A DNA stretch of 64,000 bases, taken from assembly GCA_031002005.1 (NCBI GenBank), contig JARYHS010011408.1, forward strand, positions 224,109,473-224,173,472, written 5' to 3'. Shown piece by piece: positions 11,231-21,400 of this stretch; position 1 is the first letter of the stretch; each line of letters opens with the position of its first letter. A program made the translations under genes and the position numbers. Source of the stretch: Vandiemenella viatica (Eukaryota; Arthropoda; Insecta; Orthoptera; Morabidae). The notes under the pieces are model-generated. The model searched no databases, was not told the DNA's origin, and saw only the letters and a list, made by a program, of their open reading frames with translations.

Positions 11231-11427
11231 AAAAATGTCATATTATTAGGGATAAAAGTTAAAACAATACATGTATCAAGCAGTGTGCATGCCAGTCACC
11301 TAAGAGTTGGGGTGCTATAGGTGAACTCTGAGTGACAACAATGAGATACCAAAATCTATCGACTCTATCCTCAGAAGCAGTAAGAACAAACAGCAACAAT
11401 TAATGATAAAGATAAGATTGTTGGGGA

Positions 11428-11680
11428 GAAACTAAATTCAGAGTTCAGAGGTGAACACAGAATAGTCATTTAAATTTACCAGGTGTGGACTGGGAAGATT
11501 AATGACACAACAGAATGGAGATTTGAAAATACATTAGTAAAGGAACAAGGCTTTACACAATTGGAGGAGCAGAGCACAAGAGGGCAATACATGTTGGAAA
11601 TCTTTTTAATAAATCCTAATGATAACTTTGTTGTGTCTCAAGTAACTGAATAAGTGACAATGAAGTAGTTCTATTACAGG
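11428..11680 (+). pseudogene. CR1-like LINE endonuclease fragment
   Basis: The + strand encodes FTQLEEQSTRGQYMLEIFLI followed by NPNDNF and SQVTE, the counterpart of FTQVVEQNTRGQ...ILDIFLIKPDENL...YQVTEGISDHE in the long - strand copy at 26.4-26.6 kb. It has several stops and lies in the opposite orientation to the pieces on both sides, so this region has been rearranged or hit by separate insertions. Confidence 0.6.
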
Positions 11681-11744
11681 GCCAGTAAGCCAGTGGCCAA
11701 AATTAAAGTTGGTAATAGGTACAATAAACATTATTATTATTATT

Positions 11745-12290
11745 TAATTGCAATGGAGCACAGGCTCCGGTGGCAATTTCCCTACACACCCATCTTCCCC
11801 CTATCCTGCACCCACTTACATTTGCCCTCTACAAATTTTATCTTTAAATTCTTTCAAAGTTTTCGGTAAATTATTCATCATTTCTCTTGGTAACTTATTC
11901 CAATCCCTGAGACCCTTACCTAAAAAATAGAATCTTCCCACATCCTTGTGCCTGAAATCGAGTGCCAGCTTATGGTCATGCTCATCTTTTCCCATCCATG
12001 CACTACTTTTCATACCTATTGCCAGTATATGCCCTGTACACTCCCATGACCCTCCTCATCCTCTTCCTATTTGGCAATGAATCCCATTCCAGCTCCTTTA
12101 TCATATCCGTCACTGATTGCATTCTGCGATAATTTCCAGAAACAAATCTAGCAGCCCTTTTTCGCACCCTCTCCAACTCCTGTCTTTGACACGTAAAATG
12201 AGGGTCCCATACTACTCTACCATATTCGAGCAATGGTCTGACAAAAGTTTCGTAACCCAATTCCTTTACTTCTCTCATACATTTCCTCAT
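11745..12290 (-). mobile_element. 5'-truncated CR1-like LINE 3' end
   Basis: The left edge (TTTAATTGCAATGGAGCACAG) is the same 3' terminus seen at 24165-24186. Reading on the - strand, the frame gives YETFVRPLLEYGRVVWDPHF, RAARFVSGNYRRMQSVTD, and later LALDFRHKDVGRFYFLGK: the C-terminal ~150 residues of ORF2. One frame change separates the two halves near 12005, where about 25 residues are missing relative to the 24-kb copy. Homology ends near 12290, right next to a perfect hairpin. Confidence 0.75.
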
Positions 12291-12342
12291 GACTCAGAAC
12301 TGAAGAGATATTTCAGAGGAAGTGGTATGAAGGCACAAGTAC

Positions 12343-12393
12343 ACACTTTGACAATAAATTTGGCTGCTGCTGAAAAATTTATTGTCAAAGTGT
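12343..12393. repeat. Perfect 19-bp hairpin
   Basis: ACACTTTGACAATAAATTT at 12343-12361 is the exact reverse complement of 12375-12393, around a 13-base GC-rich loop (GGCTGCTGCTGAA). It lies at the break of the truncated LINE copy. It could be a small foldback insertion or a scar; the stem is shorter than a typical animal pre-miRNA. Confidence 0.85.
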
Positions 12394-12637
12394 ATACATT
12401 GGAGCTAATGTAGGAAAAGTTAGGGGTGATAATAAGAATGGGGAAAGAAATGTTTATTTCAAATTAGATACAGAACCCACATACTATAATAAGGTGGTCA
12501 GGATATTAAAGAGGATGGTGGAAAGCAAACAGAACAGAATGAATAGACAGAAAGGCAGCAGGAAGAGGAATGAATAGCAACAGAGAGGGAACCTAAAGAA
12601 GTGGTATATTAAAAATGTAAAATGTTATGGGTCCAGG

Positions 12638-12806
12638 CAGTGGCGGATCCAGGATTTAGGTTTGGGGGGGGGGGGCTTGACTCAGGCAAGGAGGGGGTGC
12701 CGACAGAAATCTCATTATTCCAGATTGGCACCCTCATACAAACAGTAGAGCAAAAAAAGTCCCCAAAATCCATGTCATCTACCCCTCCCCCCTGGATCCG
12801 CCACTG
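12638..12806. mobile_element. hAT-type MITE (CAGTGGCGGATCC ends)
   Basis: The unit begins CAGTGGCGGATCCAGG and ends CCTGGATCCGCCACTG, a perfect inverted repeat. It is flanked by GGTCCAGG (12630-12637) and GGTCCAAG (12807-12814), an 8-bp duplication with one change, as expected for hAT transposition. It is 169 bases, has no coding capacity, and contains a G run and its C-rich partner. It sits in a CR1-like fragment. Confidence 0.85.
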
Positions 12807-12814
12807 GGTCCAAG

Positions 12815-13075
12815 GGGAAATGCTGAATGATGCATCTAGAAATTTCAGTGGCTACATAAGAAATCTGAAGGGGAGACATTCAATTATAGATAAGGTTGAC
12901 GAAGAAGGTAATGACGATTTGAGAAACATTTAAAGCAGACAATTAGGGACTGTAATCCAGGGATAGGAAGGTATAAATCTGAGGAAGAGCATCTCCACTT
13001 AAGCAGAAAAGAACAGAATAAAAAAATTTGGAATAGATCCTCAGGAAATCATAAAAGATTACGAAAGCTCATAAT
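12815..13075 (+). pseudogene. CR1-like LINE ORF2 fragment
   Basis: One frame reads LNDASRNFSGYIRNLKGR and IDKVDEEGNDDLRN, matching LTDASRNFYGYIRKLRGRE and IDKDGEEVTDDLKKAE of the 24-27 kb copy. Further on, IGIDPQEIIKD matches FDIHPEEIMKE. Stops interrupt it. Orientation is opposite to the neighbouring 11745-12290 piece. Confidence 0.6.
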
Positions 13076-14647
13076 ACTTACAGGGACTGATACATATCGA
13101 TCATATTTTTGCCTTCGTCTGGCCTTCTACTTTCAGCTATAATAAGTGACAGATGATTTTCCCTATCCTATCTTATTTTCATTGCCTAATGGGAGCTTCA
13201 TTGTCACCATTATCCAATTGTTGCCTAATGAACACTTGATACTTTGTCTCTTGGCTGTTCAGGTGACGCCGCATTGTGATTTGTAGTACAATCAACATTC
13301 TGTGGTCTTCTTCCTGGGCAGAAACAGCCAAGAGATAACTTCTGGCCACAGAAGCCTCTGATCACATTTGATACTTTGTATTTATTTCACACATTTGAGC
13401 ACCTATTTATTTAAATCAATCATTCAAACTATTCAGTATTAGGCAGAATTATGTATCAGAAGTGATATATGGGGAACATATATGATGACTGAACTACAGA
13501 AGATATAATGTAGAGAAGACCAAGAAAGATAACAGTGAAAAACTAAAAAAAAAATTAAAAAGTTGCATTTGAAGCCCAGAATACTTCTTGTTTGCTTCAT
13601 GTTTTCTTTTTGTTAATTGGAGAAGAATCTTAGTCTAGAAAATATCTGTTCCTTTGAAACTACGTAAAAATGAAAAAGTTTTCTCTAATTTTAGAGTGTT
13701 AATAAAACATTTCTATAAATTGGAAACAGTAATATATATTATACCTAGCATAGGGAGCATCCATTAACTATGTGGTTCAGTATAGGCAGACAGGTTGGGT
13801 CGAAAGCTAAGCTAGGCTAGGTGGAAGAGAGTGGGGGTGGATGTCCAAGCCAAGCAACATAGATTTTCATTCATATTATTTTTCACAGTTAAAATAAAAT
13901 ACAGAACCCCACACAACAACATGTGGATATTTATTTCCATCATTTAATTATCTCCGTATGTAACTTAGATATCCTATATACTAACACTGCTGGCATATTT
14001 TTAACTAACTGACATATTATGATTTTAAACATTAGACAAGCTGTATCTAGACTCAAATTCGCTTACAGATGTCACCCAGAATTTTCCAGTTTATACTGTT
14101 TTGATGATTTGAAATAAAGTTGTGATGTGTGTTTGTGTGTGTGTTATTTTTGTTAAAAAAAAAAGGATCGGCTGTGTTTGACCAAACTGCTTGCTGATAA
14201 AGTAATTCTAATTTTGTTCTGTCAAGTGAATTTCAAGTTCAAAGTGTGGTGTGACGTGGCACTGTAAAATAAATTAATGAGGTGTGTAGAAAATGTTTTT
14301 CCAATGAGTTTTGATTATTTAATGAATTATAGAAATCAATGCAGATCAAAGAATCATTCCCTGGTAATGAAGCACTGCATCCAAAAAAATGCAGCTTTTA
14401 GTTTTTTTAAGCTCCTATATTAACACTGATGTGTTAACTGGCCACGATCTTGTGTGTGGAAAAATGAAGGAAGTTTTGAACTTGTTTGAGTTTGGAAATT
14501 TGTTTAGGCAGCAATTGCTTAATCTTTAATATTTTTGAATACTTGGTTTGTGGTAATTGGAGGGAGAGGTAATTACAAGTAGTTTAAATTAAGCTCTCCT
14601 TAAAATGAGTTTTGTTATACAAGAGTGAACCTGTTGGTTGACTATCA
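13076..14647. other. Intron-like; no gene seen
   Basis: Contains an imperfect inverted pair (TCTCTTGGCTGTT at about 13247 and AACAGCCAAGAGA at about 13323) and a short GT-rich run at 14125-14150. Nothing else is supportable. Confidence 0.3.
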
Positions 14648-14659
14648 GAATGTTTAGAC

Positions 14660-14897
14660 TGAGCGTGGTGGTGTAACGGCTAGCGTTCTGGCCTCGCATT
14701 CGGGAGGACAGCTGTTCGAATCCCCGTCCGGGCATCCAGATTTGGGTTTTCCATGGTTTCCCAAATCACTCCAGGCAAATGTCGGGATGCTTCCTTCAAA
14801 AGGCCATGGCCAAATTCCTTACCATTCCTTTCCCCCCATCCTTTACCATCTCTAAATACCTCGCTGTTAGAGAGACATTAAGTAGATTAAAAAAAAA
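14660..14897 (+). mobile_element. tRNA-derived SINE, well preserved, with 12-bp target duplication
   Basis: The head has an A-box-like GCGTGGTGGTGTAACGG, TAGCGTTCTGGCCTCGCATT and a B box GTTCGAATCCC. It is followed by the central blocks ATCCAGATTTGGGTTTTCC and CAGGCAAATGTCGGGATG, and an A-rich tail. GAATGTTTAGAC occurs immediately before (14648-14659) and after (14898-14909), the target-site duplication of LINE-mediated insertion. It lies in the intron between exons b and c. Confidence 0.9.
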
Positions 14898-15136
14898 GAA
14901 TGTTTAGACAGAATTTTTAAACACACAGTTTCTTAGTTTAAGGGGTTCTGCAGAATTAAATTCTTTTATTGAACTTACAAAACAATTAAGCAATGATAGC
15001 ACTTTCATTAGAGCAATTATTTTAATCCTAACATAAAAAAATCATCTAAATTTCTATGTATTATTTTTAATCATAATAGTAAACTTGTTAAAATATATAT
15101 ATATATATTTATTTCAAGTCACCTCAATTTTTACAG

Positions 15137-15376
15137 GAGAAGCAGGGCGTGATAATACACGAAGTGACAGAAACACGTACACTCAAGCTATCTCACAGCC
15201 CATCTCTAGGAATTACATCATACCACATGACTCGAGAAACTGTGGACAGAAGTGAGCCAAAACTGCAAACGCTGGAAACAAGAGAGACTAGCTGTCAAGA
15301 ACCAAGCAGTGATGCACAGCAGCAAATCACTGAGAACACAGATGAAGAGCTCAAGCTTGAATCCTCACTCAAGGAG
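15137..15376 (+). CDS. Candidate internal exon of the unrecognised host gene (exon c)
   Basis: A pyrimidine-rich acceptor ending TTTTTACAG precedes the exon, and GAG|GTAAGC is an excellent donor. The exon is 240 bases, exactly 80 codons, phase 0 at both ends. It encodes EKQGVIIHEVTETRTLKLSH, continues through SPSLGITSYHMTRET, and ends ELKLESSLKE: rich in Glu, Ser and Thr and probably disordered. The phase agrees with exon b, giving a joined reading ...VTTTTE|EKQGV.... I do not recognise the protein; long phase-0 exons of this composition occur in giant cytoskeletal linkers and scaffold proteins, but that is only a suggestion. Confidence 0.65.
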
Positions 15377-15647
15377 GTAAGCCCTCCTGACAAGAGATAT
15401 CACCCAACCATTGCAAGACAAGCTCTCAAAAGCATATTATGACATAATTTATGGAAGTAGCATTATAATACATCCCATTTCATTAAAGATAATAGTATCA
15501 ATTGATGTAATATTTGTGTTTCTATCTTATTATGCAAATGTAATTAATTACAGATTTATGTTTTCATAGACTCATGCAGGAATTACCAAAAAATTAACTA
15601 TCTTGAGAGAGATCTTATCCAAAACCACAATATATGAAGGGATCGGA

Positions 15648-18454
15648 GAGATATAGTCATAAGCCACACTTTTGTCGAAATTGAGTTATTCACGCTACGA
15701 CATTCTTAACGATGCCCTCCTCATCTTGGATTGAAAAAGTTCCGACTTTCTCCAACAGGTGGAAGGTGATGACGTAGTGTAGTTCTATACTCTGCCGTCT
15801 GGTGTCATTTTCAGAAGATACATAGTCACAAGCCACATCAAAATGGCTGAATGCTCAGGTACATCTGAAGATGCTTCGCATGTTCTAGGCGTATATGACA
15901 GTGACAGTAGTGTAAATGAGGATTCTGATCCTTTTGACAGCGATTCTGATGAGTCTTGGTGTCCATCAAGCAACAGTACTAGCTCAGATGATGTTTCAAT
16001 AAGTATATAAAAATATTTTTTACCAGTGACCATTGTGTAGTGGCTTGTGACTTTGTTTCTCTTAACATTGCTCACACTGTTGATCGTCGTATTTTGTGTT
16101 AATGAGAAACCTTTAGAGCCATATTTTAATGTCCACAGATTGCAGTAACAATATATTTTTGATGGCTACAAACTTGTAAGAATATTTTTATTATCAATGC
16201 CATTTCAGCAGCCTATAATGATTCATGTGGCTTGTGACTATATCTCACGGAAATTCTGTGATTATTTTTTATTTATATTACAGCTTGAAATAAGTAGAGG
16301 AAGTGAAGTATCACCTCAGAAACCAAACTCTTCAAGGAAAAGAAAGCGAAATATTGATCAGTGGAAAAAAATTGAAGGCCAAACGTCGACGTAAGGCTGG
16401 TCAACAGTATGTGTCGTCTAAAACCAACAAGACTGATCAGGCAAGCATCTTTGGGAAGTCCCTGTAGGTGCTCGAAATCAGTGCTATACAAAACTACTCG
16501 GAGAAGAAGAAAATATTTTCCACTCGTTTTGGGACATAGGAAACTTTAATGCCCAGAACACTTACCTAACCTGTTGTATGAAAATGGTACCTAAAAAGCG
16601 AAGGTTCGTTTCACTTTATTAACACGACTGGAGCAAATGTCATAAATTTACTTTACCTTGTTCTACTTCATATTTCTTTCTTTCACAGTTATCCAAAAAA
16701 GACTACAAAGCAAAGTTCATCTAGAGCTGTGACATTTTCATACAATGTGAAAGTAAATGGCAAACATGGCAATCATCCACATAAATTTCAAGACGAAGCC
16801 GTGGAAGGTGTCAGAGAGTTCCTCAATGCTATACCAAAATATACCAGTCACTACAGTAGGCAACAGAATCATAACAAAGTTTATTTTGGATGTGAGCTTA
16901 CTATTGCATCCTTATTTCGTGACAAGTACTCTGAATATTGCAAGGAAAAGGGTGTCCCTACGGTATCAAAAAGCAAATTCAGGGAAATTTTTGTATCCGA
17001 ATTTAACATAGGCTTCAAACTGCCGAAAAGCGACACTTGTTCAACATGTGATGCCTTTCTAACGGCAACAAGTAACCCAGAATTATGTGCAGAAGAAATT
17101 GCACAAAGGAAACAACAACATGAGTTGCATCTAAGAAAGGCTGATAGTGGACAAAATATGATCGTGTCTTTAACTGCTCTGGCTAAAGAGAATGTGAAAG
17201 AGCACCATGTAATAGCAATGGACATGCAACAAACGTTTCCCACACCAAAACTAACAGTTAGCATAGCATTTTACAAGAGAAAAATATGGACGTATAACTA
17301 CGGTATCCACGATTGTGGGTCAAATAAAGGATTCATGTTTCTGTGGCGTGAGAAAGACGGAGGAAGGGGTTCAGATGAAGTTGGGAGCTGTCTACTAAAA
17401 TACTTGGAGATAACTAACACTCAAGCCAAAAATCTCCAAATCATCACAGATAACTGCAAGGGCCAGGCCAAGAATTGGTCTCTTATTGCCCTGGAAGGAC
17501 TCTCGTTGCTACCAAAAGATTTGAATCTGTGCAGCATTATTTCCCCATGGTAGGTCATACCAGACTTCCTTGCGATCGTGATTTTGGTCGCATTGAAACG
17601 TATGCGAGAAGCAGATGTCCAATAGCATACACGCCAGATGAATGGGCAGTAGTAGTAAAATCTGCTAGTAAAAATTTCATTGTGACAAGACTTCAGAAGC
17701 TTGGCCGATCTGAAGTCATTAATCTCTATACCCACTTTATTCACATCTGGAGATCCCATTCGCTTTAGTGAAGCTACTCAATTTAAGTTTGATTATAAAG
17801 ATCCCTTCAAGCTAAGTGTGAAGCACTGCTACTCAGACATAGGAACCTTCAAGTCAGTGGATTTACGTAGCAAGAGGAAAGGAAGGCCTACTGAACCAGA
17901 TCTATTTCAGCTGCCAATAAAATATAGAAAGCCACTTCCAATTAATCAGAAAAAAATTGACGACATATTGTCTCTTATGGCATACATACCTACAGCATAT
18001 CAAAGTTTTTTTCGGTTATGTGCTGGAAATAATGTGAATGATGATGACATAGAAGAACTTCTTTGATTTCACATGTTCGTTGTAAAATAATGTTTTAGAC
18101 TGACTTATCTGTTATGTATGTGTGTGTGTGAAACTACAAAAATTATTACAAATTAGTACTATTTGTATAAATTTCAAAATAAAAGCTTAAAAATGTATTG
18201 TTCAGTTATAAATTATTTTCCGGGAGATACAGTCATAAGCCACTTTCAACCGCATCATAATTAAAATGACTCTAAAATTAATATTACATAATAGAAAGAA
18301 AGTCGGGTATTTTACACAAGGTTTGCAATGTACTAACGTATAATTAAAAGCTAAAAGGAAGTGACTATTCTGTATTCAACATTTTTATATTTCCATGGAA
18401 CTTTAAAATCGCTGTATCTCAAAACGAGTTGAATGTGGCTTGTGACTATGTCTC
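15648..18454. repeat. Six copies of a GAGAYAYAGTCAYAAGCCAC motif inside the transposon
   Basis: Copies sit at 15648-15667 (+), 15822-15836 (+, core), 16040-16052 (-, core), 16227-16246 (-), 18224-18243 (+) and 18435-18454 (-). All share AGTCAYAAGCCAC. The outer two are part of the terminal repeats. The second lies 7 bases before the predicted start codon at 15843. Repeated subterminal motifs are transposase binding sites in several DNA transposons, which is my inference here. Confidence 0.8.
15843..18066 (+). pseudogene. Split transposase-like gene, DUF7869 type, frameshifted
   Basis: The ATG at 15843 opens an acidic N-terminus (MAECSGTSEDASHVLGVYDS). After an intron (acceptor TATTACAG at 16283) comes a basic stretch (RKRKRNIDQW) whose frame slips at an A run near 16368 and continues KAKRRRKAGQQYVSSKTNK. 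A stop at 16468-16470 is followed by a further slip, then NQCYTKLLGEEENIFHSFWD. A second intron ends at TTTCACAG (16689). The core at 16729-17553 has the Cys pair CSTCDAF, the acidic motif VIAMDMQQTFPTPK, FYKRKIWTYNYGIHDC and IITDNCKGQAKNW. The frame then shifts near 17515 to VGHTRLPCDRDFGRIE and again near 17700 to the C-terminus, which ends DDIEELL. The three conserved Asp (AMD, TDN, DRDF) suggest an RNase H-fold DDE/D nuclease; this is family-pattern inference. At least four lesions make this copy inactive. The exact exon 1 donor is uncertain, since GT at 16003 gives the wrong phase. Confidence 0.8.
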
Positions 18455-18472
18455 TCCGATCCCTTCATATAT

Positions 18473-21400
18473 CTATATATACCTGCTTAAATGAAGAAAG
18501 CAATATTTGCAACAATAATAAAACTGTTTTAAAGTTATTCTTAGTAAAAATAAGATTCAAGTGTTATAAATATGGCACTAGTTTAACTTTTCCAGAGAAT
18601 GAAAATGCCTTCACCAGGAAAATAAAAAAAATAAAAAAATCTAGTATTTCTAAGATCATATTTATATGTAATTAGACAAATTTCATAACCCCTAAAAATA
18701 TAACAAAAAAAACTAAAAGTTACTTCATTAAGTTGAATAATAGAAAGGCTACAATATAAACAATAGAAGAATGGTAGCTGTTAACTGTAGCCTTTCCGTA
18801 TCTGAAAAGGAAGCCAACATATGAACTAAATAAATGCCTAGTATCCAACTAAAGATCATGTAACTCATAGTTTAATACTCAGACAATGAGCAGTCTATCC
18901 TCAGAGAGTTCTAAGTTGTTCTTTAGCTATTATATTTATTTCCACTTTGAACCTACTGAAACAACAAAATGTATTGAACCTAGTATAAGATGTAATGCTA
19001 CCCTTCACATTGCAGTCATAAGGTATAGTTCCACAGGTTCACAATATAAGGGCACAAAACTAAAAACCATTCATTAACATGTCAAAGACTTTGGCAAGCT
19101 TTGCCACCAGAGCGTGCGCTCCATCGTAGTTTTATCAATTATATTATACAAACGAACACTAAGAATAGAAAAGAATGCACAAACAGAGTGGTATCCTTGA
19201 CAGATATATGAAATTTATAGAAAAATAGAATAAAAGCAAAGTGAATCTCATAGATTTCATAGTTTGTATATGTGGTTTGATTTAATTTTTTGTTATTATT
19301 ATTTACGTGGGAAATTGTGAATGACATACAATAGATTATGTGAAATATAAACAATATTTTTGCAATGTTGTCTTGGTTCCTCTGATTTAAGCCACAGAAT
19401 GATGGCTGAAATGACAGGTTTCAAAAATTTGATGTGCTTCAATCCGGACAATCAAAATAACATTGACAATGACCGTGGAAGTAAACACAATCAATATTCT
19501 GGTGTACTGCAGCCATAATATAATGACAAAATCATGGTTCCCTGCAAAGGTTACCTTAAATTTTAATTGTAAGATCAATGACTTTTCTACAGGGCTTTCA
19601 AATACAAAGAAGAGTGTAAGAAGTTTGATTGAAATTTATTTTGATCAATAATTTCTGCCACTGCTCAAGAAAAATAGTAAGATCTGTAGAAACTTTATGG
19701 TAGGTACAAGGCAGATATGGAAATCTGAAACAAATTTATAGGCACTACAGTCAGTTAAAAAGTGATGTATTTCATCTTGTCTGCAGCCTGTTGTTATGTC
19801 ACTTCTTTTAAAAATGAAAAAAATCTAAAAAATAAACTTTTTTATTTCTTGCCACTTCTGTGATATATTGGCACCAAAAAGTAACTAAGACTGCAATTAT
19901 TACACAAATTCAGAAACACACAATGTCTCCTAGGCATTGGAAGTTACCATAAAAGGTGATATCCCTCCATAGCACTTTCTTGAGTAAATATTTATTGTTT
20001 TTTTTTTAGGGCCCTTGTTAACCTAACTACACTACTGTATGTTGTTCATGTTGTCCATAAGATATCAAACAAGGAGAAGGATATACCCTATCCCAGTTCA
20101 TCCAGGCTTACTCTTCTGAAAGACATGAAGAAAATTGTCAAATTTAACATCCCCATTTGACAAATTAATCAACATAAATTGTCTCATATGTCCTCTCTAA
20201 ATATGCACTGAAGAGATATTTGGAGTTTAGTCCAGGTCTTTTGTACACAACCTGGTGATTATAAATTATGCTTCATCGCATCTCCTATTCTTCTGGTACA
20301 GAATCAGATGGTGAATATATTTTCTGTCATCAGGACACACACCAGCTACCCCAGTATCAAGTACCGAGCAAAGTTACAGTATGTTTGTGACCTCGGATAT
20401 TAGATGGTCTCCGCTTGTTAGCATGCTGTATAAAATATTTCACTAATTTCACTAGCCAACACATGTTTGTTGTATTCTACTCTAGTCTTCCATGGAGTTT
20501 ATTGTATTTGTCCATCTAGTTGTGTTTACTTCTCAGAAATTTCCTTTCTCCACATTTACTGAAATATTGTTCTTTCACAATTCATTGACTTGTAACTGTG
20601 ATCTGCATGTGTAAGCCAGTCCATTCTTGCAAGCAACCTTGTTTTAAAATTAATCTGTAATATCTTAATTTTTAAAACTTTTTGCTTTCAACTAACATAA
20701 AATTCCTGAGAACAATTTGCTCAGTACCTATCTATTTTTTTTTTTTTTAATGCCATTATTTGTTTATATAGTCTATTCTAACAAACCTACAAATTTATCA
20801 CTTCCATTACCAAAATGAATGCAGTAACACATAGTAGCCTATAATTTATTTCTTTTTTTTCTATTCATCAGTTTTTGAGATAGTCGCAACAAAAATTAAA
20901 AGAGTAGTTGTTGCAGGTCTTCTAACAAATTATTAACTCTGTTTTGATATCATCATGTAACTTATCTAGCTACTTTTCAGCTATAATTAATTATATGACC
21001 AATACCAGATTTTTTTAGATCTGGCAAACTTTAACCAAATGTTTCCTCCTTTTCTCTGTCACATAAAATCTTAATCTTGTCAATTTCTTCCTCTTCTTTT
21101 CTAACTTTCTGACCCGTATCAGTTATTTAAAGTTTTAACATTCTAATCATTTAATACCACATCATAGAAACTGGGAACATATCAGCAAATATATATTTTA
21201 TATACAGCATTTTATTTCTACAATGGAGTAGTCAGTACCAAAAATAATACTCATGTGTAATAAGGTTTAGTGTAAGTTATATTCGGTAATATTGTACTAA
21301 TATAAAATTGCATTAATGTTGTTTTGTTTGCCTGTGTACATAGTATGCAAAATACTTTTGCTGGTCTAACATTAAGGGAAAAAGTATTCAGTTTTATAAT

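Larger units (their letters stand above)
15636..18466 (+). mobile_element. 2.83-kb TIR transposon with DUF7869-type transposase-like gene
   Basis: The ends are inverted copies: GAAGGGATCGGAGAGATATA... at 15636 and its partner ending ...GATCCCTTC at 18466. About 36 of 38 bases match (ends read TAGTCATAAGCCACA against TAGTCACAAGCCACA). ATATAT lies on both sides (15630-15635, 18467-18472), so the target duplication may be 4-6 bp; because it is palindromic the exact edge is ambiguous. Inside is one split, frameshifted gene on the + strand and further copies of the subterminal motif. I cannot assign the superfamily with certainty; Sola2-like elements are the first thing I would compare. Confidence 0.85.

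Noticed and set aside
16881..17264. 127-codon frame on the - strand inside the transposon
   Set aside because: Antisense of the conserved transposase-like core, whose motifs are clearly on the + strand.
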